A DNA stretch of 64,000 nucleotides from Bog-159 sp963738375 (lineage in GTDB: Bacteria > Acidobacteriota > Terriglobia > Bryobacterales > Bryobacteraceae). The DNA is taken from positions 1,736,001 through 1,800,000 of the forward strand of contig CAVTWL010000004.1 in assembly GCA_963738375.1 (NCBI GenBank), read 5' to 3'. The position numbers were made by a program, and so were the translations under genes. This document shows, piece by piece, positions 18,701 to 28,200 of this stretch. The number at the start of each line of letters is the position of its first letter. Position 1 is the first letter of the stretch. The notes under the pieces were generated by a model. The model did not search any database. It saw only the letters and a program-made list of their open reading frames with translations, and was not told the origin of the DNA.

Positions 18701-18956
18701 TGGCCAGAAAAGGCCGGCCATCGTGCTCATCGATGTCGTAAACCGTGCAAATGTTTGGATGATTCAGCGCCGACGCGGCGCGCGCCTCACGGCGGAAGCG
18801 CGCCAGGGCCTGTTGGCCCCCGGTCAGTTCGGCGGGCAGAAATTTGAGAGCCACCCGGCGGCCGAGCTTAATGTCCTCCGCCTCATAGACGACGCCCATG
18901 CCTCCGCTACCCAGTTTCTCCAGTACCTGATAGTGCGAGACGCGCTGGCTCTTCAT
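15732..18956 (-). CDS. Serine/threonine protein kinase with FlgO-like and TPR domains
   Basis: 1074-aa membrane kinase. The Hanks-type kinase domain covers residues 9-270: glycine loop GSGGMGVVYEAED, ATP-binding K38 in RRVALKFLP, catalytic HRDIKPANIF, DFGIAKM and APE-like YMSPEQARGEELDSRSD. A transmembrane helix lies at about 287-306. Then comes a FlgO/CsgG-like segment beginning RPSVAVLGFKNLTGR, with IRNNLGADYVVLGSYYYSG. The C-terminal 550 residues are TPR repeats; several begin ATASLERARVIF, GNLGNVLDAQGDLAGARKMH or NNLGLLAVEQGDLAAAKSFF. The kinase is cytoplasmic and the TPR part probably outside the membrane or in contact with partners. The FlgO-like plus TPR part is homologous to that of the winged-helix protein at 60.2 kb. 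Confidence 0.93.
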   Translation of the reverse strand: MKSQRVSHYQVLEKLGSGGMGVVYEAEDIKLGRRVALKFLPAELTGGQQALARFRREARAASALNHPNICTVYDIDEHDGRPFLAMELLDGGTLAARIAAGPLDSVKVLDIAIQIADALDAAHSKGILHRDIKPANIFVTARGQVKVLDFGIAKMIQPDGVTPELDDTDTLLTRPGSTLGTLAYMSPEQARGEELDSRSDLFSFGAVLYEMATGRRAFPGSSAAAVHAAILKDNPSPAGGPLGRLIARALEKDREARWPSAREMKAALIALSGSSSNAAVAAPAGAYPRWVVVALSAVLLAGLAWTIHRQQARPAGAMMRAIPAAGSRPSVAVLGFKNLTGRPDAAWLSTALAEMFATELAAGEKLRTIPGEEVARAKIDLSLPDADGYGKPTLTRIRNNLGADYVVLGSYYYSGKDEGGQVRLDLRLQEAGGGDTLATISESGSDAQLLDLVARTGSELRQKLNIGGVTAAEATEVEAEVPSVPEAFRLYSEGLARLRVYDALSARDLLEKATAAEPKNAMIHAALAQAWNGLGYQAKAREEAKSAFDLSAKLSHERRLFIEGRYREIGGAWNQAVDIYASLFRFFPDNLEYGLRLAFSQISAGKAKDALSTVSALRKLPAPEGNDLRLDLTEASADFKLGDFQNSLRVCDGAAEKAQLQEAGLLQARALMQKGNTYDRLGRLAEATASLERARVIFARAGDRQWEGQALRSQANVLYDQGKMTDSRRMNEQALTVFRKGGNLTSVVDTLNAIANVLYEQGDLAGARKFYEEALPVQRETGAKTSLAGTVGNLGNVLDAQGDLAGARKMHEESLRLFTEAGDQRGTSSTLNNLGLLAVEQGDLAAAKSFFSQGLKINTDSGYRRGQGFSLNGLGGTAMAAGDLSAARHDFEQALAIRTQMGDEYNTANSLVDLAVLTIAEGHPEAAEDPLRKAMQTFAKDKSLEEEAIVQCFLARSLAARGKYSEAGSAAALAKSLVTTNMAYSVRFELAIAQAQSVNPSKTPVAELAAVRSALATAMQHGYSLYELELRMEWAKLRVRSGQVGEGRAALAAVADSARAKGFGLIARDAAQVQ

Positions 18957-19113
18957 ACCCGGAGATCACCCAACCGATATGCCATTAAGGTCCGTCTAGG
19001 AGTTGCCTTAGATTTGTTGGAGAGTATAGCATTGACCCTGACATTCATCGCGGCTCAAACCCTCTGTTGTATGGTGATGCCAACCGGCGGTTTTGTTTCG
19101 GGTGCCCGCTCCA

Positions 19114-22100
19114 CTAGGTATGGGTAGACGGGTCGGCGCCGATGGTACCCACCAGTTCGGTGAGGTAGGCCGGGGCGCTCACGCGGGCCAGTTGCTGGCG
19201 GGCTTCGGTCAAGCGGACGCCGAGGTCGAAGCGGGCGGCGCCGGGACCGCCGATGTGAGCTTCGAGCGCGGCGATGTGCCGGTTCCAGAGGACGACATCG
19301 CGCTCCTGCTTGGCGCGCAGGCGGTCCTGATACCAATCGCTCGCCAGCATCGCTTCCCGGGTAAACATGGCGCGCACGCGGCGATCGCCAATTCCCTTCC
19401 CTTCCCAATCGCCGCGCGCCATGATGTGAAGCAACGCTTTCAATGGCGGGCAGGCGGCATTCACGCTGCCGTCGTAGAAATAATTTTCGGCGACGCGCTG
19501 CTGAGCGGCTACGATGGCCTCGACGCCGGCGGCGAAGGCGTCCGGATCCTGTTTTTCGGGGCACAGGATCTCCTTGGTGAAAACCATGTCGGGCGTCTCG
19601 AAAATGCGACCCAGGAAGCGCTCGGCGAATAGCGCGGTGATGCGATAACCCAGGCGGCTGGCGAGAACGGTGCGGCCCTGCCATTCGAAATCCTCGACCT
19701 TTTCGAGGAAGCCGTTGTCGATCAGGAAGCGGGGAGCGCGCTCGGGCACACGCACGCGGCACCAGACCTCGGGCACCAGCATGCTGATGTCGTGATCGAC
19801 GCGATAATGCGGGCCAACGTGTCCGGCGGCGGTGGTGAAGCCGGCGTACTCGGTAAGGACAGCGGCGACGAAGGCGTTGTTCAGATCGACGATGGGCGAG
19901 ACGCTGTTGAACGGCCCCTTGGTGAGCGCGCCTTCGCTGCCGAAACCGGTGGTCGAAGGAGACTTGCCCGTCAAGCTGCAGATGAAGTCCATGAACAGCT
20001 CAGGCAGTTCCTGATAATGAATCGGATTGTAGACGGCCAGCGGCGGGAGGCCGATTTTGGGGTCAGGCGGATTGCCGCGGCGCCCGGCCAGCACCGCGTG
20101 AACCGGAAAACGAACCGCCTGCTCGGAGGGAATGGAACGATCGAGGCGGGCACAGACCTGGGCCAGATACGGGCCGAGCGGATCGACCAGGCTGGGGCGC
20201 TTCTGCAGGTATCGCGGATTCTTGGAAGGCTTACCATTGACCAGGCGCGGGTGCGCGGAAGAAACCGCGAAGGCGACTGTGGGATGTTCGACGAAGCCGC
20301 GCAACAAGGCTTTCATGGGATCGGTGTACTGGTCGAACTCGACCACGTGATCGACCATGACTTTCACCTGGGCGACGGTCAGCGGCTCGAAGTTGGAAAG
20401 AAAGGTGCCGGGGCTGGCGATGTCGGCTTCGGCTTGCGCGTCGAAGCCGCGATAGATGGCATCGTCGGGGCGCTGGAAGAGGTAGGCTTCGCAGTTCTCG
20501 ACCAGCTTGGCGCTGCGGTTGGGATACTTGGAATCGAAATCTTTCAGGCGCTGGCGCGGAACGACGACGGAGGCGGTGATGTCATCCTCCACCTGAACTT
20601 TTTCGGCGGGGTGGAAGTCGGGGCGCAGCTTGAAGACGCGCCAGGAGCCCTGCGGATCGAAGCCCACGCGCAGGTAATTGCCCACCAGTTTCTGGTCGTC
20701 GTACTTGAGCTCGTGGCCGAGGAAGCCATTGATGCGATCAACGGTGAAATGCTCCCGCCAATGGTCGCCCCATTCGGGACGGTAATAGCGTTTGACGGTG
20801 AAGACGAGCTGGCGGATGGTCTGGTGCAGTTCGCGAAGCCATTGGTTGTACTCCGGTGTGTAGTCAGGCGATGCGGTCAGCAGCTTGATGACAGAGCCGA
20901 GGGTGCGGTCAGGGCTGAGGATGGGCCGCGAGGCGCGATCGTCGGGATGCTTGTAGGCCGGCGTGAAATCGCGAGCCAGAATTTCGGCGACCTGGTCGAA
21001 GTCGGTGTAGTAGTCGCGGACAAAAATCGGTCCGCGGAAGAGGACATTGGAAATGGATTTGGAGATTTCCGATTTTCCGCCGCCCGAGACGGTGCTAGGC
21101 TTGTGGCAGAGCGTGCCGTGGGCCACGGAACCAACCAAGCGCCAGGCGGTACCGCCCTGCTGCTTTTCCAGGTGGACGCGATAGCCGGAGGGGAGCACGT
21201 AGACGCGATCGGGCAGCAGCGTCAGCTCGCCGGAACCGGTTTCGAGCGGCCAGCGGACCCAGCCTTCGCCGACGTGGAACTCGGCGTTTTCGGGAACGTA
21301 GTAGACATTGGGAAAGGCGCGGTCTTGCGCGTAGCCGGAGGGATGCCGGCCGACGCGATCGCCGAGCAGCCGGACGGCATCTTCAAAGCGGGCCTTCTTG
21401 ATGGAAAGCGGGCGCGAGGCGTGGAAGTCTTCGCCGAGGACATAGGTGGGAAAGGCGATGGCGCCTCCGGCATGCTCTTCCTCACAAAGGCCGAATAGGT
21501 TGGCCGCGAAGCTGATCTGGCTTTTGACTTCTTTCTTGCAATATCCGTAGTAGTTGTCGGCGATTAACGTGACCACCACGCCGCCGCGGTCGCGGCAGAC
21601 CAGCTTGAATGCGCCGCCTTGGTTGTACAGTTCGGACTCTTCGCGCCAGCACATGCCGTCGCGGCGCTGGCGCTCAGTGGCCTGGTCGAAATGCGGCAGT
21701 CCTAAATCGCGCTTGCGCAGGCCCACGATGTGCGGCGCGAGGATGACGCAGCCGGTATGGCCGGTCCACTGGAGCACATCGAGGGCGGCATCGTTTTCCG
21801 GGAGGTAGGGATCGCCGCCATTGCCGAAGATGGTTTCGACAAAATCGAGATTGCTGACGAGGTTGCCGGGAACGAAGAAGCGGATCTCCATGGTTTTCGC
21901 CGGGTCTGTGCCGGTCGCGGGGCACACCAGGGGGCGAAGCAGCAGCGAGACAAACAGGCGGGCACGCTCGGTCTGGTCGGCGGTGAAGGGGAGGGCCGCG
22001 GAATCCGGCGGAAGGTCCAGGGCGGCGGCTAGCAGTTTGGCAAACACTGCTTTCGGGACAGCGAGCTTGTCGGCGGGAATGGGGAGGCCGCCTTCGACAA

Positions 22101-22509
22101 TGTGGAAAATGCCTTCGGTGGTGCGGCGATCGCTTTTGGGATTGTGGAGGACGCCTTGGACGGTGCGGTACGAGTGCAGGTAAGCGGAGGTGAACTCGTC
22201 GGCGCCTGGGGGAAACGAAAGGACGCGCGCCAACCCTGGGCGGTCGAGGACGAAGGTGTTAGAAGGCAGTCGCGCGCAGCCTTCCAGGCACACGTCCGCC
22301 AGATAACGATCCAGAAATTGCTGGATCCGGGTGTCCGCAGGGCACAGCCGGTCGCCGAGCAGTTGGTCCTTCTGATAGTAGTTCCGCAGGAGTGGACCGG
22401 CAACTTCCAGGAAGTAGGGGTCTTTGGTGCTCTGGCTGGACGGCTGCCCCAGAGCCACGAGCTTCAAATTGATGTAGCGGAGGAGTTCCTCGGGGTTTGA
22501 GAGGGCCAT
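19114..22509 (-). CDS. PPi-type phosphoenolpyruvate carboxykinase (putative)
   Basis: 1131-aa protein, about twice the size of ATP- or GTP-dependent PEPCK and the usual size of the PPi-dependent enzyme, which converts oxaloacetate and PPi with PEP, CO2 and Pi. Motifs that fit are GNGGDPYLPENDAALDV (about 240), NYYGYCKKEVKSQISFAANL (about 318-337; equivalent to the Y-G-E-x-K-K substrate site), AGGAIAFPTYVLGEDF, and a phosphate-binding loop VSGGGKSEISKSIS near residue 475. Chiba and co-workers described PPi-PEPCK in Actinobacteria and protists; I assign it by remembered resemblance. The gene is followed by a putative cysteine protease gene 107 bp upstream on the same strand. If correct, it links glycolysis and the TCA cycle using PPi. 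Confidence 0.75.
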   Translation of the reverse strand: MALSNPEELLRYINLKLVALGQPSSQSTKDPYFLEVAGPLLRNYYQKDQLLGDRLCPADTRIQQFLDRYLADVCLEGCARLPSNTFVLDRPGLARVLSFPPGADEFTSAYLHSYRTVQGVLHNPKSDRRTTEGIFHIVEGGLPIPADKLAVPKAVFAKLLAAALDLPPDSAALPFTADQTERARLFVSLLLRPLVCPATGTDPAKTMEIRFFVPGNLVSNLDFVETIFGNGGDPYLPENDAALDVLQWTGHTGCVILAPHIVGLRKRDLGLPHFDQATERQRRDGMCWREESELYNQGGAFKLVCRDRGGVVVTLIADNYYGYCKKEVKSQISFAANLFGLCEEEHAGGAIAFPTYVLGEDFHASRPLSIKKARFEDAVRLLGDRVGRHPSGYAQDRAFPNVYYVPENAEFHVGEGWVRWPLETGSGELTLLPDRVYVLPSGYRVHLEKQQGGTAWRLVGSVAHGTLCHKPSTVSGGGKSEISKSISNVLFRGPIFVRDYYTDFDQVAEILARDFTPAYKHPDDRASRPILSPDRTLGSVIKLLTASPDYTPEYNQWLRELHQTIRQLVFTVKRYYRPEWGDHWREHFTVDRINGFLGHELKYDDQKLVGNYLRVGFDPQGSWRVFKLRPDFHPAEKVQVEDDITASVVVPRQRLKDFDSKYPNRSAKLVENCEAYLFQRPDDAIYRGFDAQAEADIASPGTFLSNFEPLTVAQVKVMVDHVVEFDQYTDPMKALLRGFVEHPTVAFAVSSAHPRLVNGKPSKNPRYLQKRPSLVDPLGPYLAQVCARLDRSIPSEQAVRFPVHAVLAGRRGNPPDPKIGLPPLAVYNPIHYQELPELFMDFICSLTGKSPSTTGFGSEGALTKGPFNSVSPIVDLNNAFVAAVLTEYAGFTTAAGHVGPHYRVDHDISMLVPEVWCRVRVPERAPRFLIDNGFLEKVEDFEWQGRTVLASRLGYRITALFAERFLGRIFETPDMVFTKEILCPEKQDPDAFAAGVEAIVAAQQRVAENYFYDGSVNAACPPLKALLHIMARGDWEGKGIGDRRVRAMFTREAMLASDWYQDRLRAKQERDVVLWNRHIAALEAHIGGPGAARFDLGVRLTEARQQLARVSAPAYLTELVGTIGADPSTHT

Positions 22510-22615
22510 TTGTTAATGTAGCATGCCGGGATAAAGAAATTCCGGTGGAGGGCTGGCGCATGGGGTTGAGTAACGAACTGATTTTGCCGGTTTGCGCGCG
22601 GCGCGGATAATCCGG

Positions 22616-23386
22616 TCAATTGGCGATTTTCTGTCCGAATTGATCCCGGCGCGGCGGAGGAACGGCGACCGACTCGCGAAAGCCTTCCACGGTCAGAATG
22701 AGCGACCGCGCTTCCTGGCGGACCATTTGTTTTTCTTCGTCTCCCATTAAGGGGACATTGTCGAGATCGGCGATCTTAGGCCGGTACCCTCTATTGATGA
22801 CTTTGCGGGAGAAAAAGGCGGCTACGAAACGCGTAAGGTCCTCGCCGCCGTGAAAGATCGCCTCGCCGAAGTTCGGGTCGAAGAAGGTATACTCATCGCG
22901 CTCGCTGTAGGGGTGCGAGACGGCGGCCATGATATGCACCCGGCTTTTGATAATGGAGTACAAAGGTACGGAGTCGGAAATATAACGCCCGACGGCGCGG
23001 TTGCGGAAAAAGCGGTCGTCAAACCGGTGGTTCTTTTCCCGGGTTAGACCGATGGCCGTGTAATATTCGGCCAAGACGTTGTCCAGCGACTGCAGGTTAA
23101 AGAGATCTTTACCGACCCAGTTCGGGTTGGAACTGATCTGTGCAGGGTCGCCCAAGATTTCACGGATTACGGACTGATCGTTGTCCCTGACGGCGCGCTC
23201 GAGATTGTCGAGGAGATATTTTCCAGCCAGCCCGGTGCGCAGGCACGTGAAGTAAGCCAAGACAAAGGCGAAGCACTTCCCTTGCGGGTGGGCTTCGCCG
23301 GTAACAGATTTCAGGAACTGGACCTGCTTGAAGTCGTGAACGTCGATCGCCCCGTACTTGCGGGCGATGCTCTCGAAAGTTGCCAC
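22616..23386 (-). CDS. YopT-like (C58-type) putative cysteine protease
   Basis: 256-aa cytoplasmic protein without a signal peptide. Spaced residues fit a Cys-His-Asp papain-like site of the YopT/C58 type. C38 lies in PQGKCFAFVLAYF, a helix start, H151 in KSRVHIMAAVS, and D170 in YTFFDPNFGE, the 'FFDPN.G' motif that closes the C58 active site. The segment AIFHGGEDLTRFVAAFF follows as in that family. Known members are secreted toxins or effectors that act on prenylated GTPases, or autoproteolytic enzymes; no secretion signal is seen here. The neighbour is the PPi-PEPCK gene, 107 bp downstream on the same strand. Without a search, the assignment remains tentative. Confidence 0.55.
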   Translation of the reverse strand: MATFESIARKYGAIDVHDFKQVQFLKSVTGEAHPQGKCFAFVLAYFTCLRTGLAGKYLLDNLERAVRDNDQSVIREILGDPAQISSNPNWVGKDLFNLQSLDNVLAEYYTAIGLTREKNHRFDDRFFRNRAVGRYISDSVPLYSIIKSRVHIMAAVSHPYSERDEYTFFDPNFGEAIFHGGEDLTRFVAAFFSRKVINRGYRPKIADLDNVPLMGDEEKQMVRQEARSLILTVEGFRESVAVPPPRRDQFGQKIAN

Positions 23387-23390
23387 GAGG

Positions 23391-24098
23391 CTAGGAGCGG
23401 CGGAACTTCCTGACGCCCAACAGAATGAAACCCGAGAGAGTCAGCAAGCAACTGACCGGCTCGGGAGCGGGAAACTGGTTGGTGATGCTCGAAATGGTGG
23501 TCGATCCACTACCATTGCCGAACGCGCGGACGTCCTTGAGCACACTGATGTTGGAGACAGGCCCGAAAAGGATTGCCGGGTTTTGGGGGAGGGTACCGAC
23601 ACCTTCGCTCAACTGGGCTTCCACAACATCTCCGGGGTTGGTCGCACAGAGGCCGCTGAAGGTGCCGCCGACGCAGACGAATTCGTCGAGGACGGCGTTC
23701 GCGGACCCGGTGGATACGGAGGTCATGGCGAGGGTAGTTTCAAAGATCAACGGCAGACCGTTGGCGGAAGCCATGTGGTAGCCGATTTCAGAGTCAGTGC
23801 CGCTATTGCCGGTACCGGTCCAAGTGGCGGAGAAGGTCAAGCCGGGGTCCGCGCCAAAAATCGGGGTTACGGTGACATCCGCGGCGGTGACGATCGGACC
23901 GCCGCCGAGGGAGGTCGGATTGTAGTAGAAATCGCCAAACAGAAACCCCGAAATATCGCAGACGGAAGTGGCCGTGAGGTAGCTCGCCAAGCTCTGAGTG
24001 GTGCATGGCTCGATGGTTCCGGCCATGGAAACCGCCGTCGCTACCGAGCAAAACGCAATCACTCCCAACGTCCGCATGAAAAGCCCCATATTCGCCAT
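23391..24098 (-). CDS. PEP-CTERM-type exported protein
   Basis: Exported protein of about 235 aa. The ATG at 24098 is preceded by AAGGAG with eight bases of spacing; an upstream frame with 10 more residues exists but is less likely. Residues about 7-27 form a signal peptide (FMRTLGVIAFCSVATAVSMA). The C-terminus reads PAPEPVSCLLTLSGFILLG, then VRKFRRS: a PEP motif, hydrophobic helix and basic tail, the tripartite sorting signal recognised by an exosortase. The intervening sequence is low in charge and Thr/Ser/Gly-rich, as in surface or matrix proteins. No exosortase gene is in the window. Confidence 0.8.
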   Translation of the reverse strand: MANMGLFMRTLGVIAFCSVATAVSMAGTIEPCTTQSLASYLTATSVCDISGFLFGDFYYNPTSLGGGPIVTAADVTVTPIFGADPGLTFSATWTGTGNSGTDSEIGYHMASANGLPLIFETTLAMTSVSTGSANAVLDEFVCVGGTFSGLCATNPGDVVEAQLSEGVGTLPQNPAILFGPVSNISVLKDVRAFGNGSGSTTISSITNQFPAPEPVSCLLTLSGFILLGVRKFRRS

Positions 24099-24226
24099 GT
24101 ACCTGCTCTCCTTGGAGGTCTCGCTCACGATAGTTTACTCTAAATCTCGCCGCGTATGCTGTTTATTTGCCGAAAAATTGACAAAAGATGCCATTGATGC
24201 ACCTAGAACTTATCCCTATTCCGGTT

Positions 24227-25168
24227 TTATTCCGGTTTTCCGGTGTAATGCAGAGCCCGGTGCACGATTTCGTGATCGTCCTGGGCTTCCAGGTGGGTAG
24301 TGACTTCGGCTGGTTGACCCAGCCCCTCGGCCAGACGTTCCTCAATTAACGTAGCCGAACGGTGGGCTTCAGCTACGGTCTGCCCGCCCGGAAACAAGAG
24401 GTGTACCTCAACCAGCAACCGATAGCCGGTACTGCGAAAGCGGACTCCGTGATAAGAGATATCGAGTTCGGCGCACAGCCCGTCCAATTTCCGGCGTAGG
24501 AGTTGGCCGGTGGCCGGATCGGCGGTATCCAGGAGCCCGGTAGCGGAGCCCCAGATGAGGCGGGCGCCGGAGATTAGGATATTTGCGGCCACCGCTAGAG
24601 CACAGATCGCGTCCCAAGGCCGCCAGCCGGTGGCGAACTCCAGCGCCAACCCCAGCACCACCCCGCCGCTCGTCAGGCTGTCGGTCAGGACGTGTTTCCC
24701 GTCGGCCTCGAGGATCAGCGAGCGGTTGCGCTTCCCTGCCCTGATCAGGTACCAGCCTAATCCGGCGTTGAGCAGCGCCATAGAGAAGGTGAACAGGGCG
24801 CCCGCCCCGAGGTTCTGCAATTCGAGGCCATGGGTTAACTTCCACGCGGTGACGCCGATAATGAACAGAGCAGCCAGCACGATCATAGCGCCTTCAAATC
24901 CGGCGGAAAAGAAAGTGATGCGCTCAAAACCGTAGAGGTAGCGTTGAGTGGCCGGCTTCAGGCTCAAGCGCAGGCTGAACCAGGCGAAAGCCACTGCCAC
25001 CAGGTGAACAACGGATTCGGATGCGTCGGATAGAATCGCGGCGGAGCCTGTGATCCAGTAGGCCGTCACCTTTCCTGCCAGCATGAGGACGCCAAAGGCA
25101 AGCGACAGGCGCATGGCGAACCGCATGTCGCGGGCCGCGGCCGGGTCGACGGCGCCAGTTTGGGACAT
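24227..25168 (-). CDS. Cation diffusion facilitator family transporter
   Basis: 313-aa inner-membrane metal exporter (Zn, Fe, Co or Mn). Six transmembrane segments are predicted: the first near residues 18-38, the second with LSDASESVVHLVAVAF, and the fifth with LEADGKHVLTDSLTSGGVVL. The last contains the HxxxD metal site of the family. The C-terminal cytoplasmic domain (about 210-310) has the ferredoxin-like metallochaperone fold with VRFRSTGYRLLVEVHLLFPG. It is divergent from the tricorn-like gene 76 bp away. Metal specificity cannot be read from the sequence. Confidence 0.92.
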   Translation of the reverse strand: MSQTGAVDPAAARDMRFAMRLSLAFGVLMLAGKVTAYWITGSAAILSDASESVVHLVAVAFAWFSLRLSLKPATQRYLYGFERITFFSAGFEGAMIVLAALFIIGVTAWKLTHGLELQNLGAGALFTFSMALLNAGLGWYLIRAGKRNRSLILEADGKHVLTDSLTSGGVVLGLALEFATGWRPWDAICALAVAANILISGARLIWGSATGLLDTADPATGQLLRRKLDGLCAELDISYHGVRFRSTGYRLLVEVHLLFPGGQTVAEAHRSATLIEERLAEGLGQPAEVTTHLEAQDDHEIVHRALHYTGKPE

Positions 25169-25244
25169 CTTTATCTGATTTTAGCATTTCTGGTAGGCTA
25201 TCTTTTCCGATTTCACTTTTCCGGTTCCGGTACGTCTAACGCCT

Positions 25245-28200
25245 ATGCGCTTTTCACCCCATTCGATTTTGCCCTTGTTCCTGGCCCTGGCCACGCCGCT
25301 AGTTGCGCAAACCAAGCTGTTGCGCTTCCCCGATATACACGACAACCGCATCGCGTTCACTTATGGAGGCGATCTGTGGGTGGTAAACGCCGGCGGGGGC
25401 ACCGCCTCCCGCCTGACGGCTCACCCGGGCGTGGAAGTATTCGCGAAGTTTTCGCCCGATGGCAAATGGATCGCGTTCACCGGGCAATACGATGGCGACG
25501 AACAAGTCTATGTCATGCCCGCGGATGGCGGCGAGCCCAAGCAGCTGACGTTTTATCCGGCGCAGGGACCGTTACCGCCGCGCTGGGGTTACGACAATCA
25601 GGTTTACGGATGGAGCAATGACGGCCACTACGTCATTTACCGCTCAATGCGCGATGCGCGAGCGCATGCGCTGACCCGGCTGTATCGCGTGCCTCGGGAA
25701 GGCGGACCGTCCGAACCGCTGCCCATGCCTGTCTCCGGCGCCGGTTCGTATTCGCCGGGCGGCAACGAGATCGCCTATTCGCCGCAAGCGCGCGACTTCC
25801 GCACCGAGAAGCGCTATAGCGGCGGCGAGGCCAACAAGCTGTACATTTTCGACACCGAGACTCACGCCGCGAAACTGATTTCGAGCGGAGAGCGCGCCAG
25901 CCGCGATCCGATGTGGATCGGCAAAGAGATTTACTACAACTCCGACAAGGACGGCCACTTCAATTTGTATGCTTTCGATACTGCCAGCGGCAAGACACGG
26001 CAAGTGACGCGGCAGACCGTGTGGGATGTGCGCTGGCCCTCCACCGACAAGCAGCAGCGGATCGTATATGAGCTCGATGGCGAACTGCAAGTGCTCGATG
26101 TGGCAACCGGCAAGAGCACAGCCATCGCTGTCAAGGTGCCCGACGATGGCGTCAATCGCCGCCCCAGCTATGTGTCGGCCGCCAATCTCATTGAACAGGT
26201 AGAGTTCAGCCCGAAAGGCGAACGGGTGCTCTTCGCGGCCCGCGGCGATATCTTCTCGGCGCCGGTGGAAAAAGGCGCTACACGCAACCTGACCCATTCG
26301 CCTGGGGTACACGACAAATGGCCCGCCTGGTCGCCGGATGGCTCGAAAGTGGCGTACATTTCCGACGCGAGCGGCGAAGAAGAAATCTACGTGGTCGCGC
26401 AGGATGGCTCGGCGCCGCCGGAGAAGATTACCAGCGGCGGGAAGGCGTTCCGGTACGATCCCAAATGGTCGCCCGACAACGAGCATATCGCCTTCAGCGA
26501 TAAGGACGGCCGTCTGTGGGTGGTGTCGTTGAAGGATCGCAAGACCGAGGAAATCGCCTATTCGAAGGAAGGCGAAATTCGAGATTACGCCTGGTCGCCG
26601 GGGGGCGGATACATCGCTTTCAGTATTAACGACAGCCGCCTGTTCTCCTCGCTTTTTGTCTGGTCGGTGAAGGATGCCAAACTGCACCAGGTAACCAGCG
26701 GCGTGTTCAATGAAGACACGCCTGTGTGGTCGCCCAACGGAGACTACCTCTATTTCATGGCCACTCATGAATTTCAGCCGCAGATTTCGCGGATCGAATT
26801 CGATTTTGCCACCAACCGTTCGCGCGGGATTTTCGTGATGGCGCTGCGCAAGGACGTAAAAAATCCGTTTCCGCCGGAGAGCGACGAAGTGACGGTGAAG
26901 AACGCCGCGGATAAAGACAAGGATAAAGACAAGGATAAAGACAAAGGCAAAGACGATAAAGACAAAAAGGCCGAGGAACCGAAGGATGGCGGAATCGACT
27001 TCGATGGCCTGGCGGAGCGCGTGGTACGCGTGCCGCTCGAAGCCGATAACTATTTCGGCCTGACGGTGACCAACGATGCCTTGGTGTACGCCGTCGCCCC
27101 GGAGGCTTACTATGCGCGCCAAGCGGCGACCAAGCCCTCGCTGCGCATCTTCACCTTCAAAGATCGCAAGGAAACGCGTCTGGTAGAGGGCATCGGAGGG
27201 TTTCTGGTTTCCCGCGACGGGGGCAAGGTGCTGGTGCAGCAGGACGGGGCCTGGAATGTTTACGATGCTTCCGCCAGCGGCGCCAGCAGTAAGAAAACCG
27301 TTTCCACGGCCGGTTTGATGCTGGAAAAAAATCCGGTGGCGGAGTGGAACGACATCTTCAACGAAGTGTGGCGGCGTTACCGCGATTTCTTTTACGCGCC
27401 CAACATGCACGGCTACGATTGGGAAGCTTTGAGAGAACGCTACAGCCGGCTTCTGCCCTACGTAGCGCATCGTACCGACCTGAATTACGTGATCAGTGAA
27501 ATGATTTCCGAGTTGACTGTGCAGCACGCCTACATCGACGGCGGCGATTCGCAGATTCCTCCGCGGCCGCACGCGGGGCTGCCCGGCGCGCGATTCTCCA
27601 TCGACGAAGCCTCGGGGCGCTACCGGATCGAGCGGATTTTCAAGGGGCAGAACGAGGAAGAGATCTACCGCTCGCCACTGACGGAAATTGGCGTGGACGC
27701 CAAAGTTGGCGACTATGTGCTTGCCATCAACGGCGAGGACGTCACCACCAAGGACGACATCTACCGTTTCCTGCGGCACGCGGGAGAAGCTCCCGTCATC
27801 ATGTTGTTGAATAGCAGCCCCTCGGCGGCGGGCGCCCGCAAGGTCGCTTACAAGCCGCTGGGCAGCGAGACCAACTTACTGTATCTCGACTGGGTGGAAC
27901 AGAATCGCAAACGAGTGGACGAACTGTCGCATGGACGCATAGCCTACATGCACTTGCCGGATATGGGAGAAGCCGGTATCCGCGAATTTATCAAGTGGTA
28001 TTACCCGCAACTGCGTAAAGAGGCCTTCTTAATCGACGACCGCGCCAATGGAGGCGGCAACATCTCGCGCATGGTCATTCAACGGCTGATCCGGCCCATG
28101 CTGGGCTTGACTTATTCGCGCACGGCGGCAACACCCGGAATATATCCGGATAGCGTCTTCATCGGACCGAAAGCCGTGTTGTTGGACGAAAACTCCGGTT

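Noticed and set aside
19792..21498. Plus-strand open frame of 568 codons
   Set aside because: Antisense shadow of the PPi-PEPCK gene; composition is biased and it has no recognisable domain.
26905..26965. Short tandem repeat of GATAAAGACAAG type
   Set aside because: It is an in-frame Lys-Asp linker inside the tricorn-like gene, not a CRISPR or independent repeat.
25644..27779. Minus-strand open frame of 711 codons
   Set aside because: Antisense shadow of the tricorn-like gene; the translation is rich in His/Arg/Val with no family motifs.
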